A stretch of DNA of 19,779 bases from CAYNEI01 sp964396185 (GCA_964396185.1 CAYNEI010000041.1:1-19779); one strand, 5' to 3'. Counted from the stretch's first letter, positions 1 through 7,977 are shown. Notes: generated by a model not told the origin, from the sequence alone. Numbers and translations: made by a program.

Positions 1-71
1 TCTTTGCGCCGCCCTCGCGACCCCGAGGCCCCGACAAAGAAAAGGTCGTTTCGACCGGGCAACCAAATTCC

Positions 72-110
72 TTTTTATACCCGGGATCGGAGAGTAGTAG
101 TAGACGGTGA
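72..110 (+). promoter_or_regulatory. TATA box and Shine-Dalgarno of a small ORF
   Basis: TTTTTATA at 72-79 is a good archaeal TATA box. GGTGA at 106-110 lies 6 nt before the ATG at 117. A short inverted repeat, GGTCG-ttt-CGACC (45-57), lies just upstream of the box and could be an operator. Upstream of that, 1-40 can fold with TCTTTG (1-6) facing CAAAGA (35-40). Seeing the TATA box and ribosome site in register with an ATG is the main reason to believe the 38-residue ORF. Confidence 0.55.
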
Positions 111-116
111 CCGACG

Positions 117-233
117 ATGTACGAGTGGCTCCCGACGACGATCGTGGCTGGCACCTTCCTCATGGGGCTCGTTTCCGAGTCCATCGAGGCAGGCCGGTTC
201 CACCGGATCGTCTCCCGGGTCCGCCGCTCGTGA
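117..233 (+). CDS. probable 38-aa small membrane-associated protein
   Basis: I do not recognise a family. The ORF has 38 codons from ATG to TGA. It begins MYEWLPTTIVAGTFLMGL, which gives one short hydrophobic stretch (about residues 5-18), followed by an amphipathic, arginine-rich tail ending RVRRS. That would suit a small single-span or surface-bound membrane peptide with a positive C-terminus. Support comes from upstream signals: a TATA box at 72-79 and a GGTGA ribosome site 6 nt before the ATG. It converges on the MCM gene, with a strong 10-bp hairpin at 302-325 between their ends. The length is short enough for chance, and no homolog could be checked here. Confidence 0.45.
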   Translation: MYEWLPTTIVAGTFLMGLVSESIEAGRFHRIVSRVRRS

Positions 234-301
234 TCCACGGTTCCTAGCTACCCAGCGCGCGGTCCTGGCTCACCTGCCCCGCGCGCTTCACAGCCGTCCC
301 C

Positions 302-325
302 CCGGCCCCGCCTCCGCGGGGCCGG
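302..325. terminator. 10-bp GC hairpin between convergent genes
   Basis: CCGGCCCCGC (302-311) and GCGGGGCCGG (316-325) are perfect complements around a CTCC loop. The hairpin lies between the 38-aa ORF (ends 233, +) and the MCM stop codon (338, -). It could end or stabilise transcripts from both sides. No T-tract follows on either strand, so a classical archaeal poly-U terminator is not shown. Confidence 0.45.
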
Positions 326-337
326 CTCCCTACACCC

Positions 338-2485
338 CTACTCGCGAACCAGCTTGTAGTGGTCATCGTTGTCAGGCGAGTAGATCGTGCCCCGCTGGTT
401 CTTGAGCATCCGGATCGTCTCATCGACCTGAGCCTCGGTGATGCCGCGCTCGCCGGCCACGGCAAGGATCTCCTCGATGGGCGCACCCTCAGGGTGCTCC
501 TCGCTGAGCTCGCGGATCACGTCGATGAGGATGCGGATGCGTTCGCGCTGGCTGTGACCAACACCGGAGGCCACGAGATCGATGTCCATCAGGCCCGTGC
601 CACCGCTGATGCGGCGCAGCCAGTACTCGACGATGTCGATGGCGCGCTTGGCGTCCTCGGTCTCGGCTCGGTTCGAAAGCCGGATGCGCGCGCTGGCCTC
701 GGTCAGCCGCACGAGCGCCTCGAGCTGGCGGGGGGTGAGCGGGATGCGGCCACCTTGCTCGCTGGCGCCCTCGGCGCGGATCTTGACGTAGTACTCCTGG
801 AGGTGGCCAAGGGCCTCCTCGGTGAGCACCGGGAAGGTGGTGCGCTTGCTGAACGCGATGTACTTGCGCAGGAACTCGCGCGTCACGGGGGGCTCGGTGA
901 CGAGGTTCGCGTTCTCCTCGTCCTCCCGGGTGTAGATGCCATCCTCGTGGCGCTCGCGGTACTCCTTGATCGCGCCTGCGCGGTGGACCTGCATGATGTG
1001 GTGAGCTAGGTTGTTGTCCTTCTCCTGGGCCGGCTCGTCTCGAAGAGTGAAGATCACGTCGAAGCGCGACATGAGCGCCGGCGGCATGGTGATCTGCTCG
1101 GCCAGCGGCTGGTTGGGGTCGAAGCGGCCGAACTTCGGGTTGGCCGCACCCAGGATGGCACATCGGCTCTGGAGCTCGGCGGTGATGCCTGCCTTGGCGA
1201 TGCTGATCGTCTGCTGTTCCATCGCCTCGTGCATCGACGACTGGTCGTTCTTGTTCATCTTGTCGATCTCGTCCACAGCGCACAGGCCCTTGTCGGCCAG
1301 CACGAGCGCGCCCGCTTCGAGCGTCCATCGGCCATCGGCCATCTCGTCGCGCACGGCCGCGGCCGTGAGGCCTGCCGCTGAGCTGGACTTGCCTGAGGTG
1401 TAGACGGATCGCGGGGAGATGCGGGCGGCGTAGCGCAGCAGCTGGGACTTGGCCACACCCGGGTCGCCCACCAGCAGCATGTGGATGTCGCCCCGGATGC
1501 GCGAGCCGTCGCTCATGTGCTTGGCCACGCCTCCGAAGAGCTGGAGGGCCATGGCCTGCTTCTCCATGTCCATGCCGTGGATGGTGGGGGCCAGGCTGTG
1601 GACGATCTTCGTGTAGAGGTCGGGGTCGCGGGAGAACTCGACGATCTCCTCGATCTCCTCGTCGCTGATCTGCACTTCCTCGAACTCCTGCTCCTGGATC
1701 TCGATGCTGTTCACGTCGCTGAACAGATCGAAGAGCGTGGAGGGTTGGCCGTGGAGGCGGCGCTGGTGGCTGCGCAACACGCCGTTGAGCACGATGCGAT
1801 CCCCGGGGGCCACGTGGCCGGCCAAGTCGTCCTCGACGTAGGCGATGATGCGCTCCGGCTGCTCGCCGCCCCGGAGGCCTTCTGGGGCCTCCTGGAGCTC
1901 GAGTCGCTGGGTGTCGACGTAGGTGCTCCGGGCTTCGAGGAACTTGAACGCGCTCTTCTTCTCGCACTGGACGCAGCCTTGGGGCTCCTTGAAGGTGAGA
2001 TGTTCGTCCTGTTCGACGTACTCCAGGTGGCCGCAGCGTAGGCACTGGAAGGCGCCGACCTCTAGGCGTGGGCGGACCTCGCTGGCTTTGCGCACGAGGC
2101 CACGGATGGCCAGCAGGCGGCCGAGGTGCTCGGCGCGCAGCTCGCGCACGGGGATGAGCCAGTGCTCGGGGAGCCGATCGACGCGGATGCTGAGCTTGAG
2201 CGGTTCGTCGACGGGCGTCTCCAGGGAGCGGGCGGCTTCCCGGGCGGCATCCAGGCTCTCATCCGGGAACTCGAGCGTCGCATCAGCCAAGCGGTCGCTG
2301 TGCTTGGAGAGCTGCCAGTACGGGACCAGGATGCTGGACTGCTCCGGGTAGGCCAGTGCGACCCGGTCGATCTCGCTGCGCATGTACTTGCGCAGGAACT
2401 CCTCCCACGAGCTGCGCAGCACCTCGTAGGACATGGTGGCAGGTTCGTGCGAGTACGTGTTGGTAGCCTCAGCCGGTGTTGCCAT
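338..2485 (-). CDS. mcm: replicative DNA helicase MCM
   Basis: This is the hexameric 3'-to-5' helicase that unwinds DNA at archaeal replication forks. With the ATG at 2485 it has 715 residues, normal for an archaeal MCM and without an intein. The N-terminal domain has a zinc-binding pair of CxxC motifs (Cys148/151 and Cys171/174). The AAA+ core has Walker A GDPGVAKS (340-347), Walker B LCAVDEID (401-408), sensor-1 Asn449 in GAANPKFGR and the arginine finger in LMSRFD (Arg474). A winged-helix-like tail follows. I prefer ATG 2485 because GGGGTG lies about 9 nt upstream; an in-frame ATG at 2533 and another at 2434 lack a ribosome site. No other replication gene adjoins it, and an unusual inverted repeat lies upstream at 2554-2596. 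Confidence 0.97.
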   Translation of the reverse strand: MATPAEATNTYSHEPATMSYEVLRSSWEEFLRKYMRSEIDRVALAYPEQSSILVPYWQLSKHSDRLADATLEFPDESLDAAREAARSLETPVDEPLKLSIRVDRLPEHWLIPVRELRAEHLGRLLAIRGLVRKASEVRPRLEVGAFQCLRCGHLEYVEQDEHLTFKEPQGCVQCEKKSAFKFLEARSTYVDTQRLELQEAPEGLRGGEQPERIIAYVEDDLAGHVAPGDRIVLNGVLRSHQRRLHGQPSTLFDLFSDVNSIEIQEQEFEEVQISDEEIEEIVEFSRDPDLYTKIVHSLAPTIHGMDMEKQAMALQLFGGVAKHMSDGSRIRGDIHMLLVGDPGVAKSQLLRYAARISPRSVYTSGKSSSAAGLTAAAVRDEMADGRWTLEAGALVLADKGLCAVDEIDKMNKNDQSSMHEAMEQQTISIAKAGITAELQSRCAILGAANPKFGRFDPNQPLAEQITMPPALMSRFDVIFTLRDEPAQEKDNNLAHHIMQVHRAGAIKEYRERHEDGIYTREDEENANLVTEPPVTREFLRKYIAFSKRTTFPVLTEEALGHLQEYYVKIRAEGASEQGGRIPLTPRQLEALVRLTEASARIRLSNRAETEDAKRAIDIVEYWLRRISGGTGLMDIDLVASGVGHSQRERIRILIDVIRELSEEHPEGAPIEEILAVAGERGITEAQVDETIRMLKNQRGTIYSPDNDDHYKLVRE

Positions 2486-2553
2486 GTTCTCGTGCACCCC
2501 ATCCCAGCAGCCGGGTCCACGTCCATGCACCATCGGCTATAGGGGGTTTCTCG

Positions 2554-2596
2554 CGAAGCAGATGATATGGACCCCCGGGGGGACCCCCCTGCTTCG
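2554..2596. repeat. nested inverted repeat upstream of MCM
   Basis: CGAAGCAG (2554-2561) is perfectly repeated in inverse as CTGCTTCG (2589-2596). Inside lies a second palindrome, runs of C and G at 2572-2582 followed by CCCCCC at 2584-2589. It sits in the 180-bp gap between the GDPD stop codon (2666) and the MCM start (2485), both on the minus strand. It may end the GDPD transcript or bind a regulator of MCM. AT-rich boxes CATATCAT (about 2563-2570) and CTATAG (2538-2543) lie within or next to it on the MCM strand. Confidence 0.5.
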
Positions 2597-2665
2597 TCTG
2601 GACAGAGCATAAAGTCTCTCCGGTTACAATGCACTTCTGACAGTCAAACTGGTTCCCAAACTAAC

Positions 2666-3430
2666 TCATCCTTCCAGTCCGATGTCGTCGGTGACGTCGA
2701 GCGCGAGCTCGACGTCGTCAGTGATGATGCCGGTGACCCGGGCATCGCGGACCAGGGTGGAGAGCCGCTTGGGGTCGTTGACCGTCCACACGTAGGCATC
2801 CAGCCCAAGGCGCTGGGCCTGGCGGAGCACACCGGCTCGGACCAGGTTGTCGTGAGGGGCCAGCGCCTGGACCCGGGCGGCTCGTGCGCGCTGGGCTGGG
2901 AAGCGCTCGCTCCACCGCGTGGCCAGGTAAGGGGAGGGGTTTTCCAGTCCAAGGATCAGGCCGGTCTCGACCCTGGCATCCGCCTCGGCCAGGGTGGTGA
3001 GCACCGCGTCGTGGAAGCTCGTGACGAGCAGATGGGGCCCTCGGTCGTGGTCCTCCAGGGCCTCGACCAGGGCGTGCTCGAACCCGGGTTGCTTGACCTC
3101 CAGGTTGACGAGCACGTCCGGGGGGATCGCGCCAAGCGCTTGATCCAGGGTGGCCAACGCGACGCCTTGGGCCTGCGCGTGGGCCTCAAGCTCACCGAGG
3201 GGCGTCTCGGCGACGGGGTGGCCGTCCAGGGTGGGGTCGTGGTGGAGCACGATGTGCCCATCGCTGGTGGCTCGCAGGTCGACCTCGATCCCGTCGGCGC
3301 CCAGCGCGATGGCGCGCTGGATGGCGCTCAGGCTGTTCTGGTCGGCTGGCTGGGTCCACGCTCCCCTGTGGGCGATGATGGTGGGCGTGGCTTGCTTGGA
3401 GCGATCCGGGTGCGGGCTCGGCGTGCTCAC
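2666..3430 (-). CDS. glycerophosphodiester phosphodiesterase family protein
   Basis: GDPD-family TIM-barrel hydrolase of 254 residues, expected to split glycerophosphodiesters into glycerol phosphate and an alcohol. The family residues are present: catalytic His21 in AHRG and His64 in HHD, and metal ligands Glu49 and Asp51 (IEVD) and Glu111 (NLEVK). The usual PEN(T/S) motif after HRG reads ADQNS, so its Glu is Gln31. There is no signal peptide, so it is probably cytosolic. It starts with GTG at 3430, whose GTGA overlaps the TGA stop of the FKBP gene upstream, implying translational coupling. A pathway link between the two is not obvious. Archaeal ether-lipid turnover is a possible role, but the substrate is unknown. 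Confidence 0.92.
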   Translation of the reverse strand: MSTPSPHPDRSKQATPTIIAHRGAWTQPADQNSLSAIQRAIALGADGIEVDLRATSDGHIVLHHDPTLDGHPVAETPLGELEAHAQAQGVALATLDQALGAIPPDVLVNLEVKQPGFEHALVEALEDHDRGPHLLVTSFHDAVLTTLAEADARVETGLILGLENPSPYLATRWSERFPAQRARAARVQALAPHDNLVRAGVLRQAQRLGLDAYVWTVNDPKRLSTLVRDARVTGIITDDVELALDVTDDIGLEG

Positions 3431-3852
3431 AGGATCTCGACGACCTCGATCTCGAAGGTCAGATCACGGCCGGCCAGGGGGTGGTTGCCGTCCAGGGTGA
3501 CGACCTCCTCGTCGAGCTCGGCAACGCGCATCTGGATGGGGGGTTGGCCTTGGACTTGGACCTCGAGGGGGTCGCCGATCTCGGGGTCGAGGTCATCGGG
3601 CAGGCGCTCGCGCTCCACCTCGATGAGCCGCGAGTCGTCCCGGGGACCGTAGGCATCCGTGCTCGGGATCTCTTCCGTCGTCGATTCACCCTCATCCATC
3701 CCGACGACGATCGTCTCGAAGCCGGGGATCACCTGGCCTTGGCCAACAGTGAACTCCAGGGGGTCACGGTCGCGGCTCGAGTCGAACTCGGTGCCATCCG
3801 CCAGCTTGCCGGTGTAGTGAACGCGAACGGTGTCTCCTTCTGAAACGGGCAT
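3427..3852 (-). CDS. FKBP-type peptidyl-prolyl isomerase, SlyD-like
   Basis: A 141-residue chaperone/prolyl isomerase of the short archaeal FKBP (SlyD-like) class, acting in cytosolic protein folding. The split FKBP domain is visible: residues 1-70 carry VHYTGKLADGTEFDSS and the VIPGFE loop (41-46), residues about 73-120 form the inserted chaperone flap (IF domain), and the FKBP fold resumes at DGNHPLAGRDLTF (121-133). The histidine-rich metal-binding tail of E. coli SlyD is absent. The ATG at 3852 is chosen because MPVSEGDTV is the usual family start and GAGG (3860-3863 in the + numbering) lies 7 nt upstream. It is the first gene of a two-gene unit with GDPD. Confidence 0.95.
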   Translation of the reverse strand: MPVSEGDTVRVHYTGKLADGTEFDSSRDRDPLEFTVGQGQVIPGFETIVVGMDEGESTTEEIPSTDAYGPRDDSRLIEVERERLPDDLDPEIGDPLEVQVQGQPPIQMRVAELDEEVVTLDGNHPLAGRDLTFEIEVVEIL

Positions 3853-3884
3853 GGAACGTCCTCGCCCGGGTGTAGGCTGCCGCC

Positions 3885-3891
3885 ATTTATA
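3885..3891 (-). promoter_or_regulatory. TATA box of the FKBP-GDPD unit
   Basis: On the minus strand this reads TATAAAT, preceded by GG. It lies about 36 bp before the FKBP ATG, which predicts a leader of roughly 10 nt that still includes the GAGG ribosome site. Confidence 0.6.
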
Positions 3892-3979
3892 CCCCTTGGG
3901 GCTCGGCAAGCACGCCGATGCCGGTCCCGTTGCTGTCCTCGCCGATGGCGTCGTGCCGCCGCTAGGGTGGAGCTGTGGG

Positions 3980-5020
3980 TCACGGCTCCAGCAGGATCTT
4001 GAGCGCCTCGCGTCGGTCGAAGCGTTCGTAGGCGTCGACGCCCTTGGCCAGCGGCATGCGCTCACCCACCAGGTCCCGGGTGTCCAGGCGGCCAGCGGCT
4101 TGCAGGGCGAGCACCTCGTCGATCCAGCGGGGCACGTTGGCCAGGGTGGCGGTGAACGAGCCGCCCCGTGCGAAGGTCTCCAGCCATGGGTACTCGAAGG
4201 TGTACTCGGTGGGCACGCCGAGCGCGACCACGTGGCCGGCGGGGCCAGCCACGGAGAAGGCGGTCTCCAGGGCCGCCCCTTCCCCGCCCACGGCCTCGAT
4301 GACGAGATCCACGCCGGACCCGTCGGTCACATCGTTGATGTGGGAGACGGGGTCAAGAGCGCCTGGGTCCAGCGGGATGTGGCCGCGCTTCTCGGCGAAG
4401 CTAAGTCGGTCGGCGTCCAGGTCGATGGCGTACGTCTGCGCTGCCCCCAGGGCGGCTGCCACGTCCAGGGCAAGCAACCCCACCGGTCCGCAGCCCACGG
4501 CGACCACGCTCTCACCGGGAGAGAGCCAGGGCCGCACGCCGGTGTAGGCCGCGGTCAGCACGTCCCCGGCCAGGAGCGCCTCGGCCGGGTCCAGGCCGTC
4601 CGGGATGCGTCGCAGGGTGAGATCGGCCCGGGGGACACGCACGCGCTCAGCCTGGGTGCCCGGGATCGAGCCGAAGGCCAACCCGTGCCCGAAGATATAG
4701 AGGTCCTGGCATGCGTTGTAGACGCCCTTCTGGCACGCCCGGCACACCCCGCAGGGGGACTGGAAGCTGGCCACAACTTGGTCCCCTGGCTCGACCCGGG
4801 TGACCTGCTCGCCCACCTCGAGCACGCGCCCGACAACCTCATGCCCGATGGTCTCGCCTGGCATCACGCCGGCGGTGTCGCCGTGGTAGATGTGGAGATC
4901 CGAGCCGCAGACCCCTGCCAGTACCGTCTCGACGAGCACGTCCGTGGGGTCCTCGATGGTCGGTTCGTCGACGTCCTCGATGGCCAGCTCTCGGGGCCCG
5001 TTGTAGACGATGGCCTTCAT
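3980..5020 (-). CDS. zinc-dependent alcohol dehydrogenase (MDR family)
   Basis: A 346-residue medium-chain dehydrogenase that should oxidise an alcohol or reduce an aldehyde/ketone with a nicotinamide cofactor. The catalytic zinc site is shown by Cys38 (GVCGSD) and the GHE motif (His60-Glu61). The structural zinc lobe has Cys90, 93, 96 and 104 in the usual spacing. The Rossmann motif is GCGPVGLLAL (about residues 173-182), and an acidic residue at the end of the next strand (DLDADR) favours NAD over NADP. The start is the ATG at 5020, where MKAIVYNGP matches the family. That ATG overlaps the upstream SCP2-like gene's stop as ATGA, so the two are co-translated. The substrate cannot be read from sequence; a lipid-derived alcohol would fit its SCP2-like partner, but that is inference. 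Confidence 0.93.
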   Translation of the reverse strand: MKAIVYNGPRELAIEDVDEPTIEDPTDVLVETVLAGVCGSDLHIYHGDTAGVMPGETIGHEVVGRVLEVGEQVTRVEPGDQVVASFQSPCGVCRACQKGVYNACQDLYIFGHGLAFGSIPGTQAERVRVPRADLTLRRIPDGLDPAEALLAGDVLTAAYTGVRPWLSPGESVVAVGCGPVGLLALDVAAALGAAQTYAIDLDADRLSFAEKRGHIPLDPGALDPVSHINDVTDGSGVDLVIEAVGGEGAALETAFSVAGPAGHVVALGVPTEYTFEYPWLETFARGGSFTATLANVPRWIDEVLALQAAGRLDTRDLVGERMPLAKGVDAYERFDRREALKILLEP

Positions 5021-5436
5021 CGTTTCGTTGGCACCTCGCGAGCGCTCTCCACCATCTCCTTGCTGGCCTTGATGTACGGGAGCAGGTCGCGCAGCTTGCC
5101 CTTGGAGAGCTTGAGTTTCCCGAACATGAGGGCTTTGAGCGGTTCGAGCTCGCCGTCGAGCACGTCGAACCAGGTGCGCCGGTCCCCGAGGATCACGTAA
5201 TCGGCCTGGGCGGTGGCCTTGTCCGATGGGAGGGCTTCGGCTTGGCGGCACTCGCCGTGCCAGAGGTCGAGCAGGACGGCTCGATCCTCTTCGATCCCGT
5301 GGCCTGGGTCCGCGCGGACCAGGAAGGCCAGGGGGCCCTCCCAGGTGCGCCCGGCCTCCGCGTAGGCCTCGTTCTCGTTGAGCGCCGCCTTGAACGCGTC
5401 GGCCCAGGGTTGGCTGAAGAGGGCGTGCTCCGTCAT
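5017..5436 (-). CDS. SCP2 sterol-carrier-like domain protein
   Basis: A 139-residue protein made essentially of one SCP2-like lipid-binding fold. The C-terminal part has the characteristic pattern LMFGKLKLSKGKLRDLLPY (about residues 103-121), where helices close the hydrophobic pocket. The central strands include ADYVILGD and WFDVLDGE. Such domains bind fatty acyl-CoAs, sterols or other lipids and have no catalytic residues of their own. The ATG at 5436 begins MTEHALFSQPW; an upstream in-frame extension looks non-coding. Its stop overlaps the alcohol dehydrogenase start (ATGA), suggesting lipid delivery to, or joint metabolism with, that enzyme. The minus strand has only a weak AT-rich box (AAGTAAGA) about 26 bp before the ATG. 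Confidence 0.78.
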   Translation of the reverse strand: MTEHALFSQPWADAFKAALNENEAYAEAGRTWEGPLAFLVRADPGHGIEEDRAVLLDLWHGECRQAEALPSDKATAQADYVILGDRRTWFDVLDGELEPLKALMFGKLKLSKGKLRDLLPYIKASKEMVESAREVPTKR

Positions 5437-5498
5437 TATGCAGGGGATGAGCTGCAAGCTCTTACTTGCTTCGACCCGGCACGGCGCCAAAGGAGCCC

Positions 5499-5517
5499 GG
5501 CTTCGCACCGCGAAGCC
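5499..5517. terminator. 8-bp hairpin with 3-nt loop
   Basis: GGCTTCGC (5499-5506) pairs perfectly with GCGAAGCC (5510-5517) around ACC. It lies between the stop of the cyclo-ligase gene (5543, -) and the SCP2-like start (5436, -). It may end the upstream transcript. No T-run follows on the minus strand. The same CGAAGC core occurs in the inverted repeat upstream of MCM. Confidence 0.45.
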
Positions 5518-5542
5518 ACGCTAGAGCGCCCTCAGGCGCGCA

Positions 5543-6262
5543 TCAGGAGATCTCGGTCTTCAAGGACCGGAGCACGGGCATGTCGTCGAGCCGATCCTCG
5601 TCGAGCTTCCCCCAGTCGATGCGCGTAACAGGCGGCTGATCTCGGCCTGTGTCGAGGGTCTGGTCGGGAGTCGCGATCCGGCCGAGGTGGAGGTCCGTGG
5701 TGTCCTGAGGGAGGCGCTCGACGATCTGGAGGGGATGGACCGTGGTGGCCACGGGCACGGGATCGTGACACAGCTCTTGCAAGATGGCCACCTCGAGATC
5801 CCCGTACCCCTCTCCCTTGCCGCAGCGAGCGCCCTGGCGGGTCACGGCCACGCTTCCCGTGACGACGAGGTCCACGGGGACCAGTTCCTCGAGCGCGACG
5901 GGTTGAGCGTAGCCATCCATGTGGGAGAGCGAAGCGGCCCGGCGGTGTTCGCCGTCTGGGATGTCGCTGGCGTCGAGCTCCTTGAACCCGCCGCGCAGCC
6001 GCGGGGTGGGGACGACCACCGTGATCCCGGCCTCGAGCGCCAGCGCGCGCAGCGGGAGCTGGGGAGCATCCGGGTTGGCCTTGATCCGCTTCACACTGGC
6101 GAAGATCGGATCCTCCAAGAGCCGCTGGGCGGCCTCTTCGGCGCCAGCGAAGTTGGGGATGCGGTTGTGGGGTGGGAAGGGGAAGCGAGCCACACCCTCG
6201 CTCTGGAGGCGATCCCAGACCCAGTGCCGGGCCTGGTCCTTGCTGTCGAACGCGCGCGCCAT
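5543..6262 (-). CDS. 5-formyltetrahydrofolate cyclo-ligase family protein
   Basis: A 239-residue member of the 5-FTHF cyclo-ligase (methenyl-THF synthetase) family, which converts 5-formyl-folate to 5,10-methenyl-folate using ATP. Diagnostic segments are the N-terminal RIPNFAGAE (34-42), VKRIKANPDAPQ (57-68) and the nucleotide/phosphate loop GARCGKGEGYGDLE (144-157). It is longer than the bacterial enzymes (about 180-200 residues), like archaeal forms, and has a 50-residue acidic C-terminal tail. Whether archaeal members act on folate or on a methanopterin-like cofactor is uncertain. The ATG at 6262 is chosen at the start of recognisable homology; no clear ribosome site is seen. A 69-nt gap separates it from the lipoprotein gene upstream. 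Confidence 0.87.
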   Translation of the reverse strand: MARAFDSKDQARHWVWDRLQSEGVARFPFPPHNRIPNFAGAEEAAQRLLEDPIFASVKRIKANPDAPQLPLRALALEAGITVVVPTPRLRGGFKELDASDIPDGEHRRAASLSHMDGYAQPVALEELVPVDLVVTGSVAVTRQGARCGKGEGYGDLEVAILQELCHDPVPVATTVHPLQIVERLPQDTTDLHLGRIATPDQTLDTGRDQPPVTRIDWGKLDEDRLDDMPVLRSLKTEIS

Positions 6263-6331
6263 CGAGTCTTGATCCAGGTGATGGGCTGTGGGTCTTGCGG
6301 TGAGCCGCTGGACGCGGGCACGTCACGCACG

Positions 6332-7942
6332 TCACGGCGCGTGCGCGGGCGCCAGCCCCCAAGCCCGGCTCTCCTCGATCTCGACGGTTGGGTCGAAGCG
6401 CAGCGTGTAAACGCCGCTGTTGGAGTCGAAGGTGACAAGCGTCCCGTCCGGGAGGGCGTGGACCTCCTCTGCCGTCGGAGCCCACCGGAACGCGGGGTCC
6501 GGGGGTTGCGGAGAGGTCCGGTCGGCCAGGAAGACACCGGTGGCGGCCAGCTCACGCCAGCCGTCGCCGAGCTCGGAGAGGCCGATGGCCCAGATGCCAG
6601 CGTGGTAGTGGCTCACGAAGAGCGTGGACCCCTGGATGGCCATGTAGTGGGGGGACCACTGGAAGGGCTCCTCCCAGGTGACATTGTGCGGGAGCACCCA
6701 GGCACCCAACTCGCGGGGCTCGGAGGGATCGGTCGTGTCGAGCACGCGCACGATGCCTGCCGGCGTGCGCTCCGGTGGTTGGCTGTTCTCAGGCCCGATA
6801 GCCGTGAGGTGACGACCATCCACAAGCCCCTCGGAGGGGGCGGCGCTGTGCGTGTTGCCTGAGTCCTGGGGAGCGAGCGACCGGTTCCAGTCGGACCACT
6901 GGGAGACCAGCGCGGGCTGCTGGGGGTCGGCCAGGTCCAAGATCACCAGCCCGGCGTTCCAGGCGGCCAGGTAGGCCAGGGTCTGGCCAGTGATCGGGTG
7001 GGTTTGGATCCAGGCGTCGGTGTGACCGGTGCCGCGGGGGATGGGCCCGCTCTCCCCGAGCTCGTAGGGGGGCTGGTAGGTGGAGAGGTGGTTGAGTCGC
7101 GCGCCTGCAGGCGTACCTGTGAGCTCGTAGAACTGGTAGGTGGAGGCGGCGTGCAGGCAGCCCTGGGTGGGCGGGCAGGCCAGGGCCGTGGCCACGACCC
7201 AGGCTCGGTCCTCGATGATCTTGGCGTGCACGCTGTGGCCGAAGCCTGCCAGGGGCCGCTGGTCGACGATCTCGGGAGCACTGGGGTCCTGGATGCTCAC
7301 CAGCACCAGGCTGTACGGGCGCGGGATCAGGTCGACGGGGCCTTGGGCGCGAAGCGCTGGGCTGGATGGGATGGGTCGAGCGGCCTCGCCGCCATCCTCG
7401 CTGCAAGGGGAGCGCCAGGTGAGCTCGGGCGCCTGGGGGTCCACGTCCTGGCCGAGGGTCTGGGTCGAGGGTGCCTGCGCGTTGGTGGTGACGAGCACGA
7501 CGTGGTCACCGTCCGGCACCAGCGCGAGATCGTAGACGAAGGTCGTCGGTGCAGCCAGCTCACCGAGCCACTGGGGCTGGGAGGGGTCGGTCACATCGAT
7601 GAGCGTGAAGGCGATGTCCCCCCGGGACTCGACCACGGCGAGCTGGCGACCATCCGTGGTCCGCGCTGCATCCCCGCACAGGTTCCCCGGTGGCGTGGTG
7701 CCTAGCTGCTCGCTCACGAGCGGGTCGTGGCCGAGGATCTCGAAGTTGGCCGTGGTCAGGTTCGCGTGTGCCCCGACATCGGCGTGGTCGTGGGCGTCGG
7801 TCAGCGCGAGCTCCGACCAGGTCAACGCCCGGGCGCGCTCGCCTGGCCCCTCGCCGGCCCCGTCGCTGCCACCCAGGCACCCGGCGGTGAGGACCATGGC
7901 GGTGAGGAGCAGGGTCACCGGGGATGCGCGAGCCGGCGTCAT
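6332..7942 (-). CDS. secreted lipoprotein with LVIVD repeats
   Basis: A 536-residue exported protein. The N-terminus is a hydrophobic signal with lipobox LTAGC (Cys22), so it is probably lipid-anchored outside the membrane. Four LVIVD-type repeats, of the form hydrophobic strand then D..DPS.P, are seen at about residues 110-127, 211-228, 331-348 and 396-412. They predict a beta-propeller-like fold, as in the archaeal/bacterial LVIVD family. Several His, Asp and Cys residues lie between blades, but no catalytic motif is recognised. The ATG at 7942 is supported by GGTGG 5 nt upstream and a GGTTATCT promoter-like box about 39 bp upstream. It is divergent from the M14 peptidase; both are extracellular, so a joint role at the cell surface is possible. 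Confidence 0.85.
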   Translation of the reverse strand: MTPARASPVTLLLTAMVLTAGCLGGSDGAGEGPGERARALTWSELALTDAHDHADVGAHANLTTANFEILGHDPLVSEQLGTTPPGNLCGDAARTTDGRQLAVVESRGDIAFTLIDVTDPSQPQWLGELAAPTTFVYDLALVPDGDHVVLVTTNAQAPSTQTLGQDVDPQAPELTWRSPCSEDGGEAARPIPSSPALRAQGPVDLIPRPYSLVLVSIQDPSAPEIVDQRPLAGFGHSVHAKIIEDRAWVVATALACPPTQGCLHAASTYQFYELTGTPAGARLNHLSTYQPPYELGESGPIPRGTGHTDAWIQTHPITGQTLAYLAAWNAGLVILDLADPQQPALVSQWSDWNRSLAPQDSGNTHSAAPSEGLVDGRHLTAIGPENSQPPERTPAGIVRVLDTTDPSEPRELGAWVLPHNVTWEEPFQWSPHYMAIQGSTLFVSHYHAGIWAIGLSELGDGWRELAATGVFLADRTSPQPPDPAFRWAPTAEEVHALPDGTLVTFDSNSGVYTLRFDPTVEIEESRAWGLAPAHAP

Positions 7943-7977
7943 GGCGTCCACCGTCAGCCCGGAGGGTGGCTCGTGGC

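Noticed and set aside
489..2045. 518-codon open frame inside MCM on the same strand
   Set aside because: Arg/Pro/Gly-rich out-of-frame shadow of the MCM coding region.
3830..5200. Long + strand open frame of 456 codons opposite the alcohol dehydrogenase
   Set aside because: Mirror frame of a clear gene in high-GC DNA; the product is compositionally biased with no recognisable motif.
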